From Nocardiopsis prasina DSM 43845 (lineage in GTDB: Bacteria; Actinomycetota; Actinomycetes; Streptosporangiales; Streptosporangiaceae), in assembly GCF_000341265.1 (NCBI RefSeq), contig NZ_ANAE01000133.1:11760-75759 (forward strand): 64,000 nt of DNA, read 5' to 3'. Under the pieces are notes generated by a model, which did no database searches, was not told the origin of the DNA, and worked only from the letters and a program-made list of their open reading frames with translations. Shown piece by piece: positions 54,078 through 63,827 of the stretch (positions are counted from its first letter, which is position 1; each line of letters begins with the position of its first letter). The position numbers were made by a program, and so were the translations under genes.

Positions 54078-55696
54078 ATGTCGTCCCACATCCCCGAGAC
54101 CACCGGCATCCCCGACCCGGTGCGTCAGGGCGAGACACTGGAGTCCATCGCCGCCAGCCTGGCCGCGATCATGCCGGAGAACTGGCAGAACGTCACGTAC
54201 AGGTTCTGGCGGGTGGGGGGCTTCTCCCACGAGGACGTGGTCGCGGCGAGCACCGACGGCGCGGTCCACGGGTTCCCCCCGCCCCCGGAGGCCACGCAGG
54301 GCGCCCTGGCTCTGAAGGACCTCTTCCACGAGGCCGGCAAGGGCACCTGGCTGTCCGTGACGGTCTCGCTCGAGGCCCCGGGAGGTTCCGCGCCGAGTAC
54401 AACTACGACACCGAACCCGGTCTCCCCGAGGACGTCGCGCCTGTGGCCTACCTCCAGGAGCTGCGCCGCTACCCCCGGGGCGGGGACACGCTCCCGCAGT
54501 GGTGGGCCGGTCAGCTGGAGCGCACCCGGCCGGAGGAGCTCGACCGGCTGTACGCGGACTTCGGTGCGGACCTGGTCGCCGCCTGCCGGAAGGCCGGCCT
54601 GAGCGCGGAGTACGCACCTCCCACCAGTACGAGCCTGAACGTGCCCGGGATCGGCGCACTCCCGGACAGCGACCTGCGGGAGACCTTCGAACGAGCGGCC
54701 GTCAGCTCAGCCGGGGCCAGGTCCGAGATCGCCGCGAGCGTGGCGAACCACCTGGTGGACAGCGCGCGCGAACAGGGCATCCTGTCCGCCCTGACCTCCG
54801 ACGGCGCCGTGGTGGTGTCCGCGCTCCGCGACGCCTTCCACGAGGTCGGCGCGCAGGCCTCCTTCCAGGGAGTCAACACCCTGGTCGTCCAGCTCCCCGA
54901 CGGCCCGAGCATCAGCACGGACATCGGCTCCTTCCGCTCCGGGGTGGAGGGCGCCACCCCCGAGCAGGTCAACCAGCACGCCTGCGCGTTCGCCCACGCG
55001 GCCCTCGAACAGTTCGCCCAGGCCACCAGGAACAACCAGGCGGTCAGCACTCCCGCCTCCGGGCGGTTGCGGGTCCGGCTCTACCCCGCCAGCGCCTTCC
55101 CCGAGGGCGTAGTGGAACAACTCCTGGCGCGGGAGATCGCCCCCGGCCTGTGGCAGACGGTGGTCATCGACAGCCCCGAGTCACTCCAGCCGGTGTCGCG
55201 GGTGACCCACGAGCAGTCCGGACGCCCCGACGCCGAGGTCTTCACCGAGGCCGTCGCCAGCGCGCTGGAGGAGCCGGTGGAGGCGAGCGAACACGAGCTC
55301 AGCGGGGCGAGGATCGTTCACCTGGGTGCCCAGCACCCGTACGTCGGGGCCCACGCGCACGCGCTGGACCGGTTCGTGGGGGAGGCCCCGTACGGAGTCC
55401 TCGTGGCCTTCCCCGTACCGCAGGTGATCCTCGCCCACCCGCTCGGTCAGGGACACCCGATCGCGGGGATGGACCACCTGGGCCAGCTTGCCCAGCGGTT
55501 CGCCGACGACGCCGAGAAGCCGATCAGCCCGCAGCTGTACTGGTGGCACCCGGGGTCACGGGACCGCGCGCAGGGGGAGCCGCTCGACCTGCGACCGGTC
55601 GGGATGACCCTCGACCACGAGACCAGGTCGGTCACCCTGCACACCTCGGACGACGAGTTCGCCTCCCTCGTCGACTCCCTGGTGCGACAGGGCTGA
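54078..55696 (+). pseudogene. Frameshifted gene with YezG-like (immunity-type) N-terminal region
   Basis: The first frame starts at ATG 54078 and encodes IAASLAAIMPENWQNVTYRFWRV and further sequence to VTVSLEAPG. Homologous reading then continues in a different frame from about 54390 as RFRAEYNYDTEPGLPEDVAP and runs to 55696. Joined, they give a YezG/DUF600-like domain (with FRAEYNYD as its characteristic strand) followed by about 300 residues of unknown type. The joint lies in a C/G run (GCCCCGGGAGG), consistent with one lost base. A genuine inactivating mutation or a sequencing error are both possible. YezG-like proteins often serve as immunity proteins for toxins, but no toxin is adjacent. 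Confidence 0.7.
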
Positions 55697-55712
55697 GGTG
55701 CGGGCCCGGTGG

Positions 55713-57101
55713 TCAGCGCCGTTCGCGCAGCCGCCGGGCCAGCTCGCCCGCTCGGGAGGCGGTGTCCGGATCGGGGTGGTGGCGGGACAGGGCGTCCAGG
55801 ACGGGGAGGGTGTCCGGGTGCGCTCGCAAACGGACCGGATCGGGGTCCTCCAACACGGTCCGCTCGACGTCCGGGGTGCCCTCGGCGGACAGGAACTCCG
55901 GCAGGTCCGCGTTGTCGGGGGTCATCGCCGCTGCGATCATGTCGATCACCACCCACGGTCCGTGCTCACCCAGGACCCGGTCGATGCCCCGCTGGGTGAG
56001 CATCCCCGAGGAGAGCAGGACGACCGCCGCCATGCTGGCCACGGCGGGGCGCGGTGAGTGCAGCAGGGAGCGCAGTTCGGGCTCCAGTTCGGAACTCGTG
56101 GTGTTGAGTACCTGGGTGCCCACCCAGCGGCGCAGGGCCACACCGGGCCCGTGGACGACCGCGCTGATCTGCCGCAGTGCCTCGGCGGGGCCGCGCCGGT
56201 CCAACCAGGGACCGGCCTCGGCGAGGCGTTCCTCGACGGGCAGCACCGACAGCGCGTCCAGGAAGCGCGCGGCGCGGGCCTCGGCGAGGGTGTCCACCAG
56301 CGGAGCGTGGATGCCCACCTCCAGCAGGAGCTGGCGGACCCCGTAACGGCCCAGAGCGGTGAGTTCGACGGTGCAGTGGCCGTGACCGTCCGGCCCCGTG
56401 GCGTGGGTGGGGCGGTGGTCCAGGGCGACCGCCCCGGTGTCGGAGAGCTGCCACAGGACGTGCAGGAGCAGGTCGGTGGCGCTGGTCACGGGAGGCGTCG
56501 GGGAGAGCAGCGCCTCACGCGCCAGGGTGTCCAGGTCAGGGCGGGAACCGTCAGGGGCCTCGTACAGGTGGCGCAGTACCCCGGGGAGCAGGTCGGGGCC
56601 GGTGGTACCGGGGGTGGGCGGGTCCGATCGGGTGAGTTCGCCCCGGGCGTGCTCGATGGTGTGCTCGAACTCCCGGAACCACCAGCCCAGGACCTGCGCG
56701 GGGTCGCGCACCCGGTGTTCGAGTCCCGGTGCGGGGCGGGCGTGGGCGTCGTCGATCTCCACCAGGCCCAGGCGCAGGGCTGCCGACCAGGGGACGACGA
56801 AGTGGGCGACATCGGCCACCGAGTGGAGCCCGCCCAGCCAGGTGGCGCGCTCCGTGACGAGACAGGGGAGGTCGGGCGGCCAGAGCGCGAACCGGGTGAT
56901 GGCGGTCCGGGCGTCGTCGATGCCGGGCACCCCGTGCCGAGTGACCGGGGTGGCCGGGGCGCTCCAGCGGGCCAGGCTGAGGGCGTCGCACAGCAGTGGG
57001 GAGTCCAGCGCCATCCGGGCGAGGGCGTCGGCGGGGAGCAGTGACACGGGCCTTGCGGCGAGGGGTGGGTGCTCCGGGTTCGACGGGTCATGAGAGGGCA
57101 T
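55713..57101 (-). CDS. Unknown-function protein, paralogue A (462 residues)
   Basis: 462 residues from ATG 57101. N-terminal motif ARPVSLLPADALARMALDS, central LLHVLWQLSDTGAVAL and ELTALGRYGVRQLLLE (a winged-helix-like unit found also in pRiA4b ORF-3-type proteins), and a C-terminal HEAT-like half (PGVALRRWVGTQVLN, then LHSPRPAVASMAAVVLLSS, ending HHPDPDTASRAGELARR). It is homologous along its length to paralogue B at 61294-62682. Function unknown. It is divergent to a helicase-associated protein gene. Confidence 0.75.
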   Translation of the reverse strand: MPSHDPSNPEHPPLAARPVSLLPADALARMALDSPLLCDALSLARWSAPATPVTRHGVPGIDDARTAITRFALWPPDLPCLVTERATWLGGLHSVADVAHFVVPWSAALRLGLVEIDDAHARPAPGLEHRVRDPAQVLGWWFREFEHTIEHARGELTRSDPPTPGTTGPDLLPGVLRHLYEAPDGSRPDLDTLAREALLSPTPPVTSATDLLLHVLWQLSDTGAVALDHRPTHATGPDGHGHCTVELTALGRYGVRQLLLEVGIHAPLVDTLAEARAARFLDALSVLPVEERLAEAGPWLDRRGPAEALRQISAVVHGPGVALRRWVGTQVLNTTSSELEPELRSLLHSPRPAVASMAAVVLLSSGMLTQRGIDRVLGEHGPWVVIDMIAAAMTPDNADLPEFLSAEGTPDVERTVLEDPDPVRLRAHPDTLPVLDALSRHHPDPDTASRAGELARRLRERR

Positions 57102-57306
57102 GTCCGCTCCCGGTTTCTCTTCGGGTGTTCGTCTGCGGACTCGGTACGGGGGGAGTGCTCCGCAGGTCTTCGTGAACCCCTCTTGTACCGCCCCCGCACC
57201 GGGTGGCGGGCCGGTTCGCGCAGATCGGTACGAACCCGGGAGGTGGTTGTCCACAGAACGCGGTTCGGGTCCGATGTCGGGGACGGGTCGTGTCTAGGCT
57301 GGTGGA

Positions 57307-59400
57307 ATGGACCGTCGCACCGCGCTGGAGTCACATGTCCGATCGATGACCGCAGAACGGGTCGCCGTCCTCCTCACCACCCTGACGGAGGGGGTGGTCC
57401 GGTACGCGCGGGCCACACCCCCGACCCTGCTGCACCTGCTGCCGATCCTGGCCTACCGCCCGGGGGCCTTCGAACGGCTGACCCTCGCCCACCACCAGGT
57501 GCTCTACGCGGCGGTCGGAGCGGTGGAGGACCGGGAACGCCTCCGTGAGGCGAGGGCTGACCAGGGGACTCCGTGGGAGAGGGTGCCCGGGCCGGTGGAG
57601 CACGAGACGCTGTTGGCGAGACTGGACGCCGACCGTCCCGGGCTGGCGCGGGTCCGGGCGGAGTCCACCGTCGCGGACCTCGTGGACCTGGCGCTGATGT
57701 GGCCGGACGGGCGGAACGGCTACCACCTTCCTGACGACGCCATCGAGCAGTTCGGCCTGCCTCACGTCCCGCCCACGGTCCGGGAGGGTCTGGGCCGGCT
57801 CGACCTGGCCGGGGTGCGCAGGGTCGCCCTGACCCTGGGACTGGACCCCACCCGGGAACGCGCCACCCTGACGGACGGGATCGAGGAGGTTCTGGGCGCA
57901 CCCGAACGCGTCGTGGAGCTGTGCCACGCCGCGCGGCACGATGTCGCCCACCTGCTGCTCGGCCACGCGTTCCTCGGGACCGAGGCGCGGACCTTCCTCA
58001 CCAGGGGAGCCGGAGAGCCGTTCAGCGTTCCGGCGGACGGCACCGGGGACTCCGACCTGGACTGGATGTTCGAACACGGTCTGCTGCTGCCCCCGGAACA
58101 CCCCGGTGACGGACTCGTCATGCCGAGGGAGGTGGCGTTGGCGGTTCGCGGTGCCCACCCGTGGCCGTTCGACCCCGCGCCGCAGGCGGTGGTGGGGGTC
58201 CCGGTGGACCGGATGACGCCGGGCGGGGGCGCCGACGTGGCCGAGGGCTCGCGCGCGGCGCTGACCGCCCTGGCCGGGGCGGACGTCCGGCTCCTGGAGG
58301 CGGTCGCCGAGCGCCCCCCGAGGCTGCGTGTGGACGGCCTGCTCATGAAGCAGGAGCGGCGGCGGCTCGCCCGGGTGGCCGACGGCGACGAGGACCTGGC
58401 CCGGGTCTGGCTGGAGGCCGGTGCGGTCCTGGGGCTCCTCACCGTCCGCCTCGGCCGGGTGGTGCCGTCCGAGCAGTCCGCGGCGTGGAGAGACCTCGAC
58501 ACGGAGACCAGGCTCGCTGCGCTGGCCGAGGCCTGGGCGGGAACGGAGGACGCCGCGCTCTGGTGGCCGGCACCGGAGGGCGGGTCCCCCTCCAGAGGGC
58601 GGTCCGGCCGGGCCCGGACGCGCTGGGCCCTGGCCTGCGCGCTCAACGACCTGCCTTGGGGGACCAGCACCGGGGTGGTGGGTCAGCGGTTGCTGGCCGA
58701 ACGAGCTGAGGGTCGAGAGCCGCGCACGGGGGCGCGGTGGCTGGTCTCGGCGGTCACCTGGTACCAGCCGTCGGTGGAGGCCGAACCCGACACCGTGGGC
58801 CGTGTACTGCGGGCGCTGAGGGAGGCGGAACTGCTGGGGGCGGTCTTCGGTGGTGCGACCACCGAGGTCGGCCGGGCGCTGTCCCGGCGCTGCCGGTGCC
58901 GGTGGGAGGCCTGGCCGCACGGGAGCCCGGAAACGGTGGCGGGGGTCCGTTGTGGGCTGGGCCCGGCTCCAGCGGACGACGAGCGCCCGGCCGGTTCGCG
59001 GCGGTCGCCGGAGGGCGGTGCCGATGGGGGGCCGGCGGCCGGGAGAGGCCTCGCGGAGGAGCGGACGGAGGACGGGCGCGGGGAGACCGGACGGACGCGG
59101 TGGAGCGGGGGTTCCGAGGGGCGGCAGCCCCGGCGGGCGGGTGACCCTGGTCCGGAGCCCGGGATCGGGAGCCGTGTGAAGGAGGCCGGGACCGAAGGCG
59201 GGCGATCCCGTCGGCGGGATCGGGGAGCCCGGGACGGTGGTGGGTCCGGAGTGACGCGAACGGGAAGCGGCCGTGCGGAGGCCGGGTGTGGTCTGGTCGG
59301 GCCTGGGGAGGCCCGTCACCGGGAGTTGCGCGAGGCGGCCCGGGAACTCTTCGCCCCGGGGTGGTTCGGAGGGGGCGCGGACGGCACGGAGGGAGCATGA
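57307..59400 (+). CDS. Helicase-associated (XPB N-terminal/Helicase_C_3-like) protein with low-complexity tail
   Basis: 697 residues from ATG 57307. The first 480 residues resemble the N-terminal part of actinobacterial helicase-associated proteins (DRRTALESHVRSMTAERVAVLL; repeated alpha/beta units; FEHGLLLPPEHPGD). From about residue 550 the sequence is a Gly/Arg/Glu-rich low-complexity tail (TEGGRSRRRDRGARDGGGSG), where homologues carry a folded Helicase_C_3 region. So the C-terminal domain is missing or eroded. No XPB helicase gene is downstream. Function unknown, perhaps DNA repair-related. Confidence 0.6.
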   Translation: MDRRTALESHVRSMTAERVAVLLTTLTEGVVRYARATPPTLLHLLPILAYRPGAFERLTLAHHQVLYAAVGAVEDRERLREARADQGTPWERVPGPVEHETLLARLDADRPGLARVRAESTVADLVDLALMWPDGRNGYHLPDDAIEQFGLPHVPPTVREGLGRLDLAGVRRVALTLGLDPTRERATLTDGIEEVLGAPERVVELCHAARHDVAHLLLGHAFLGTEARTFLTRGAGEPFSVPADGTGDSDLDWMFEHGLLLPPEHPGDGLVMPREVALAVRGAHPWPFDPAPQAVVGVPVDRMTPGGGADVAEGSRAALTALAGADVRLLEAVAERPPRLRVDGLLMKQERRRLARVADGDEDLARVWLEAGAVLGLLTVRLGRVVPSEQSAAWRDLDTETRLAALAEAWAGTEDAALWWPAPEGGSPSRGRSGRARTRWALACALNDLPWGTSTGVVGQRLLAERAEGREPRTGARWLVSAVTWYQPSVEAEPDTVGRVLRALREAELLGAVFGGATTEVGRALSRRCRCRWEAWPHGSPETVAGVRCGLGPAPADDERPAGSRRSPEGGADGGPAAGRGLAEERTEDGRGETGRTRWSGGSEGRQPRRAGDPGPEPGIGSRVKEAGTEGGRSRRRDRGARDGGGSGVTRTGSGRAEAGCGLVGPGEARHRELREAARELFAPGWFGGGADGTEGA

Positions 59401-59588
59401 TCATCCTCACCGAGATCGCTGATGGTCACGGTGTGTGGATCCGGGTGTATCGGGTAGCGCCGGGCGGCCTCGCGGGGGTGGACGAGGTGTTGACTGTGCG
59501 TGAACGCGCCAACCACGGCGTTTCTCGCCTTTTCCCTCTTTCCTGTCGGGAATGGAGTGTTTCGCGAGCTCGGTCTACTCGTGGGTAA
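59397..59588 (+). CDS. Small ORF coupled to the helicase-associated gene
   Basis: 63 residues from ATG 59397, whose ATGA overlaps the stop of the preceding gene. A strong GGAGGG site precedes it. Start MIILTEIADGHGVWIRVYRV, then a basic, Ser-rich end. Codon use becomes less GC-biased towards the end (CGT, TCT, ACT), so only the first half may be meaningful. No family was recognised. Confidence 0.35.
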   Translation: MIILTEIADGHGVWIRVYRVAPGGLAGVDEVLTVRERANHGVSRLFPLSCREWSVSRARSTRG

Positions 59589-59802
59589 CCGTGATGTTCC
59601 GGCCGGTCCGAGGGCGTGCCGGAGCTTTCGTGACCCTGTGTAGGATTCCCTGTGCGTTCGCGTAACTCGGGTCACTTTCGTTCGCGTTCCACCACCCAGC
59701 CGCAGCCTCCGTGCGTCCGTGCGCCCTCTTACGGGTTCCGTGCGCTCTGGGGCACGTCTGTTGTGCCCCCGCACGTCCACGGGACCGTACTGAGAGGTAG
59801 AC

Positions 59803-61287
59803 ATGTCCCCTAACACCGTTGGTCTGGCGCTCCTCCTTCTGGGGGTGCTGCTTCTGATCTCCAAGCTCGTCCGCGTCCGGTGGAAGCTGACACAGAAGTT
59901 GTACCTGCCGAGCTCGATCATCGGCGGCGGTATCGCGCTGCTCCTCGGCCCCGACCTCTTCGGTCGGGCCATGGGACTGCTGGCCGACCGGGGCATCGCG
60001 GAGGGGTTCGCCGAGCGCGCCGCGGAGGGCGGGCTCTTCGGTGTGGACATCATGTCCGTGTGGGCCTCGCTGCCCGGGCTCCTCATCTCGGTGGTCTTCG
60101 CCAGCCTCTTCCTGGGCAAACGCATGCCGAAGATGCGTGAGGCGATCGACCTGGCCGGGCCCAACCTGTCCTTCGGCATCACCGTGGCCAGCGGCCAGTA
60201 CGTCATCGGTCTGCTGCTCGCCCTGCTGGTGCTGGCGCCGTTCTTCGGCGTCCCCGTGATCTCGGGCGCGCTCATCGAGATCGGCTTCCTCGGCGGGCAC
60301 GGCACCGCAGCCGGCCTGGGGGACACCTTCGAGCAGGTGGGCTGGGCCGAGGGCCAGGACCTGGCACTGGGCATGGCCACCATCGGTCTGCTCTCCGGGG
60401 TCGTCATCGGCATCATCCTGATCAACTGGGGCGCCCGCCGGGGAAAGACGAGCGTGATCAGCTCCGACAACAAGGGCTCCGACCGCGAGCAGGCCGGTCT
60501 GGTCGAGCGCGAGAAGCGCACCCCCGGTTCCATGATGACGATCCACCCGTCGTCCATGGACCCGCTGACCCTGCACTTCGGCCTGGTGGCCCTCGCGGTG
60601 ATCATCGGTCAGCTCATCCTGTCCGCCCTCCAGTGGGTCGAGCAGGTCGTGTGGGCCGACACCATCGAGATCATGGCCTACGTGCCGCTGTTCCCGCTGG
60701 CGATGATCGGCGGCATCATCGTGCAGCTGTTCATCGACCGCTTCGACCGCAACGACATCGTCGACGAGCAGTCGGTGGAGCGCATCCAGGGCCTGTCGCT
60801 GGACGTGCTGGTCATCGCCGCGATGGCGACCCTGTCGCTCCAGGCCATCGCCGACAACATCGCCGCGTTCGCGGTGCTGTCCATCGCGGGCATCCTCTGG
60901 TGCCTGTTCGCCTTCCTGTTCCTCGCGCCGAGGATCATGCCGAACTACTGGTTCGAGCGCGGCATCGGGGAGTTCGGCCAGTCCCTGGGGGTCACCGCCA
61001 CCGGCATGGTGCTCATGCGCGTGGTCGACCCCGAGGTGAGGACTCCCGCCTACCCGGCGTTCGGGTACAAGCAGCTGGTGTTCGAGCCGTTCTTCGGCGG
61101 TGGTCTGGTCACCGCTGCCGCGATCCCGCTGATCGTCAGCCCGCTGGTCGGACCGTGGGGCTTCCTGGCCATCATGGCCGCGACGATGGTCGCCTCGCTC
61201 TTCTTCGGTCTGGTGGTGCTCCGGCGCAGGCGTCGCAAGGAGGAGCAGCGGGCGGAGCAGGGCCAGGAGCAGGTTCCGGTCGCGTAG
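59803..61287 (+). CDS. gltS: Sodium/glutamate symporter GltS
   Basis: 494 residues from ATG 59803 (GAGAGG upstream). Ten or more helices in two inverted halves. GGHGTAAGLGDTFEQVGWAEG carries the GltS reentrant-loop signature. The ESS family imports glutamate with sodium. The cytosolic middle loop (residues 220-245) is charged. It ends six bases before paralogue B on the other strand. Confidence 0.9.
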   Translation: MSPNTVGLALLLLGVLLLISKLVRVRWKLTQKLYLPSSIIGGGIALLLGPDLFGRAMGLLADRGIAEGFAERAAEGGLFGVDIMSVWASLPGLLISVVFASLFLGKRMPKMREAIDLAGPNLSFGITVASGQYVIGLLLALLVLAPFFGVPVISGALIEIGFLGGHGTAAGLGDTFEQVGWAEGQDLALGMATIGLLSGVVIGIILINWGARRGKTSVISSDNKGSDREQAGLVEREKRTPGSMMTIHPSSMDPLTLHFGLVALAVIIGQLILSALQWVEQVVWADTIEIMAYVPLFPLAMIGGIIVQLFIDRFDRNDIVDEQSVERIQGLSLDVLVIAAMATLSLQAIADNIAAFAVLSIAGILWCLFAFLFLAPRIMPNYWFERGIGEFGQSLGVTATGMVLMRVVDPEVRTPAYPAFGYKQLVFEPFFGGGLVTAAAIPLIVSPLVGPWGFLAIMAATMVASLFFGLVVLRRRRRKEEQRAEQGQEQVPVA

Positions 61288-61293
61288 GACCGT

Positions 61294-62682
61294 TCAGGAG
61301 CCCTCGACGCGGGCTGGGGCGTGGGCCGAGGCTGCCCGTGCCCGGGCCGCGATCGACGGGTCGGGGTGGTGTTGTCCGAGCATGCGCAGGACGGAGCGCG
61401 TGTCCGGGTGCTCGAGCCGCCAGAGCCGGGCGACATCGTCCAGCAGGACCCGGTCGATGCCCTCGGCCGCCTCGGAGACCAGGAACGACTTCAGTCCCGT
61501 CTCACCGAGGCAGGTGGCGGCGGCGAACATGTCGATGGCGGTCCAGTGACCGAACTCGGCGGTCAGCCTGGCCCGCTCGTGCTCCGAGAGCATGCGCGAG
61601 GCCAACAGGACCACCGACGCCAGACTCGCCAGAGTCGGGTCCCCACTGCGGAGCAGGGCGTACAGCTGCGGTTCCACCCGGGAACTGATGGTGCCGAGCG
61701 CCATGGTGGCGTTCCACCGGCGCAGGGCCAGCCCGGGGCCGGAGGAGACGGTGACGATCTCCCGCAGCGCCTGTTCGGGGGTGCGCGCGTCCAGCCACGC
61801 CGTGAGGGCGACGAGCTGGCCGTCGAAGGAGAAGTCGGCCAGGGCGTCCAGGAACTCGTCCGCGTCGAGCCGGATGAACTCCTCGGTCAGGGGCGCGGGT
61901 CGTTCCTCGGCCAGGATGATCTGCCGGATGCCGAACCGGCCGAGGTCGGTGAGTTCCACCCAGGTCGGGGCCGCGCGGGGGGTGTGGGCGTCCTCGGGGT
62001 GGGGGCCGTGCCAGCCGAGGGAGATTGCTCCGGTGTCGCTGAGCTGCCACAGCGCCTGGGTCAGCAGGACGGTGTTCCAGGCGGGGCAGCGGGCCGGAAG
62101 GTAGTGGGCCTCGCGGGCGGGCAGGATCTCCTGGGTGACCAGGCGCAGGGGCACGTGCGCCCCGTTGGGCGACTCGTACAGGCGCGCCAGAGTGGTGTGG
62201 GGTTCGAGCTTGGCGATACCGCGCAGGGATTGCTCGACGCACGAGTGGAAGGCGAGGGTCCACCACCGCAGCACCCTGCCGGGGGAGCCGAGCCAACGCT
62301 CCAGCTCCGGCGCGGGGCGGGCCTGACCGGTTTCGCACTCGATCATGCCCAGGTGCTGGGCGGTGCGCCAGGCGACTGTGAACTCCTCGGCCTGGGACAC
62401 GCAGGTGATCCCCTCGGCCCAGGCCTCGCGTCGTTCCCGGTCGCGACCGAGGCCGCTCGGCCACAGCCCGAACCTCTCGATGGCCGCGCGCACGTCGTGC
62501 GGGTCCGGCATGCCGTCCACGTCCACGGGGGTGACCGGGCCGCACCAGCGAGCGAGGTCGACGGCGGCGCGCAGGAGACGGCTGGACAGGGCCCTGCGGG
62601 CGAGTGCCTCGGTGGGGAGGAGGGACACCGGACGGGCCGCGAATCTGCGGTGGGACGGCGCTTCCGGATGGTGGGATGACAT
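61294..62682 (-). CDS. Unknown-function protein, paralogue B (462 residues)
   Basis: 462 residues from ATG 62682, exactly as long as paralogue A. Shared features: ARPVSLLPTEALARRALSS at the N-terminus, ALWQLSDTGAISL, ELTDLGRFGIRQIILAE, PGLALRRWNATMALG, and HPDTRSVLRMLGQHHPDP at the C-terminus. An older duplication is likely. Function unknown. Region 62683-62909 upstream is AT-richer, with a CCGTTAACGG palindrome (62844-62853). Confidence 0.75.
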   Translation of the reverse strand: MSSHHPEAPSHRRFAARPVSLLPTEALARRALSSRLLRAAVDLARWCGPVTPVDVDGMPDPHDVRAAIERFGLWPSGLGRDRERREAWAEGITCVSQAEEFTVAWRTAQHLGMIECETGQARPAPELERWLGSPGRVLRWWTLAFHSCVEQSLRGIAKLEPHTTLARLYESPNGAHVPLRLVTQEILPAREAHYLPARCPAWNTVLLTQALWQLSDTGAISLGWHGPHPEDAHTPRAAPTWVELTDLGRFGIRQIILAEERPAPLTEEFIRLDADEFLDALADFSFDGQLVALTAWLDARTPEQALREIVTVSSGPGLALRRWNATMALGTISSRVEPQLYALLRSGDPTLASLASVVLLASRMLSEHERARLTAEFGHWTAIDMFAAATCLGETGLKSFLVSEAAEGIDRVLLDDVARLWRLEHPDTRSVLRMLGQHHPDPSIAARARAASAHAPARVEGS

Positions 62683-62909
62683 CTGTGCCCCGGCTTCTCC
62701 TCGCTCTGAGTTTCTCTCACTTTTACAGCGGGAGCGGGGGCCGTGGACCGTTTTCGAGGACATCGTGGGGAGAACGCAGTCGAAAGGGGCTTTCGGGTGG
62801 GGGACAAACCGGGAAGGTCGGCGGAAAAACCCGGCTTGGGGTTCCGTTAACGGTCTGTCCGGGATTGCCTGCCCTGGAATCCTGGAAGCAGCAGTGTGGA
62901 TTCGCGGGC

Positions 62910-63647
62910 TCAGCGCAGGTGGGAGGCGCCGTTGACGTCCAGAACCGCGCCCGAGGACCAGGCCGCACCAGGGGAGGCGAGGTAGCGCACGGCCGAGGCG
63001 ATCTCCTCCGGCGCGGCCACCCGGCCGAAGGGACTCTGCGCCCGGACCCCGTCCGTGAGCCGGGCGGAGACGCGCTCGGTCTCCACGAACCCGGGCGCCA
63101 CCGACGCCACCGTGATGTCGTGCGGGGCCAGGGCCACCGCCAGCGACTGGCCGAGCGCGTGCAGCGCGGCCTTGCTGGCGCCGTAGGCGGGGTGGTCCGG
63201 CTCGCCCTTGAAGGCACCACGCGAGCCGACGTTGACGATGTGCCCGCCGTGGCCCCGGCCGATCATGTGCCGTGCGACCAGGTAGGAGAGGTCCGCCGCC
63301 CCGAAGACGTTGACGTCGACGGTCGTTCGCCAGGCCCGCCGCCACTCCTCGTACGAGGAGTCGGCGACCGGGTGCGCGACGTTCACCGCGGCGTTGTTGA
63401 CCAGCACGTCCACACCGCCCAGGAGTGCGACCACTTCCTCGACCAACGCCGCCGCGGCCTCGGGATCACGCAGGTCGGCCCCGACCAGCACGTGACCCTC
63501 CCCGGGCAACCCCGCGAGGGTGGCCTCCGCCTCCTCGCGCCGCGAGCCGTAGTGCACGGCGACCCTGTCACCGCCCTCCGCGAAGGCGGTCGCCACCGCC
63601 CTTCCGATTCCCCTGGCAGCACCGGTGACCAGGACGTTGCGACTCAT
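62910..63647 (-). CDS. Short-chain dehydrogenase/reductase (SDR)
   Basis: 245 residues from ATG 63647. Cofactor motif TGAARGIGRA, NNAAV motif, catalytic Ser in VNVGSRGAF, and Tyr/Lys in PAYGASKAAL. The HYGSRREEAEATL segment with Arg near the cofactor suggests NADPH preference. Likely a FabG-like reductase; substrate unknown. It is downstream of an unidentified partial gene, beyond a hairpin. Confidence 0.93.
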   Translation of the reverse strand: MSRNVLVTGAARGIGRAVATAFAEGGDRVAVHYGSRREEAEATLAGLPGEGHVLVGADLRDPEAAAALVEEVVALLGGVDVLVNNAAVNVAHPVADSSYEEWRRAWRTTVDVNVFGAADLSYLVARHMIGRGHGGHIVNVGSRGAFKGEPDHPAYGASKAALHALGQSLAVALAPHDITVASVAPGFVETERVSARLTDGVRAQSPFGRVAAPEEIASAVRYLASPGAAWSSGAVLDVNGASHLR

Positions 63648-63711
63648 GGAGCGACCCTTCGACGGTGGTACGGCGACCCGAGGCTACCGTCCCGGGGCGG
63701 GAGACCACCGC

Positions 63712-63731
63712 CCCGCCCCAGGAGGGGCGGG
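63712..63731 (-). terminator. Hairpin terminator of the edge gene
   Basis: 8-bp perfect stem CCCGCCCC / GGGGCGGG with a four-base loop, between the partial edge gene and the SDR gene. Confidence 0.6.
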
Positions 63732-63827
63732 TGCTCCGTGCCCTCAAGGACCGGCCAGCGGCCGACGGCCGCTCGGTATCGGCGGGCAGGGGAGCGCACG
63801 TCGAGGAGCTGCCGCGTACCGAGGAGT

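Noticed and set aside
54443-55696. Independent gene starting at GTG 54443
   Set aside because: Its homologous reading continues upstream in the same frame without a start to about 54390, joining the frame from 54078; a frameshift explains it better.
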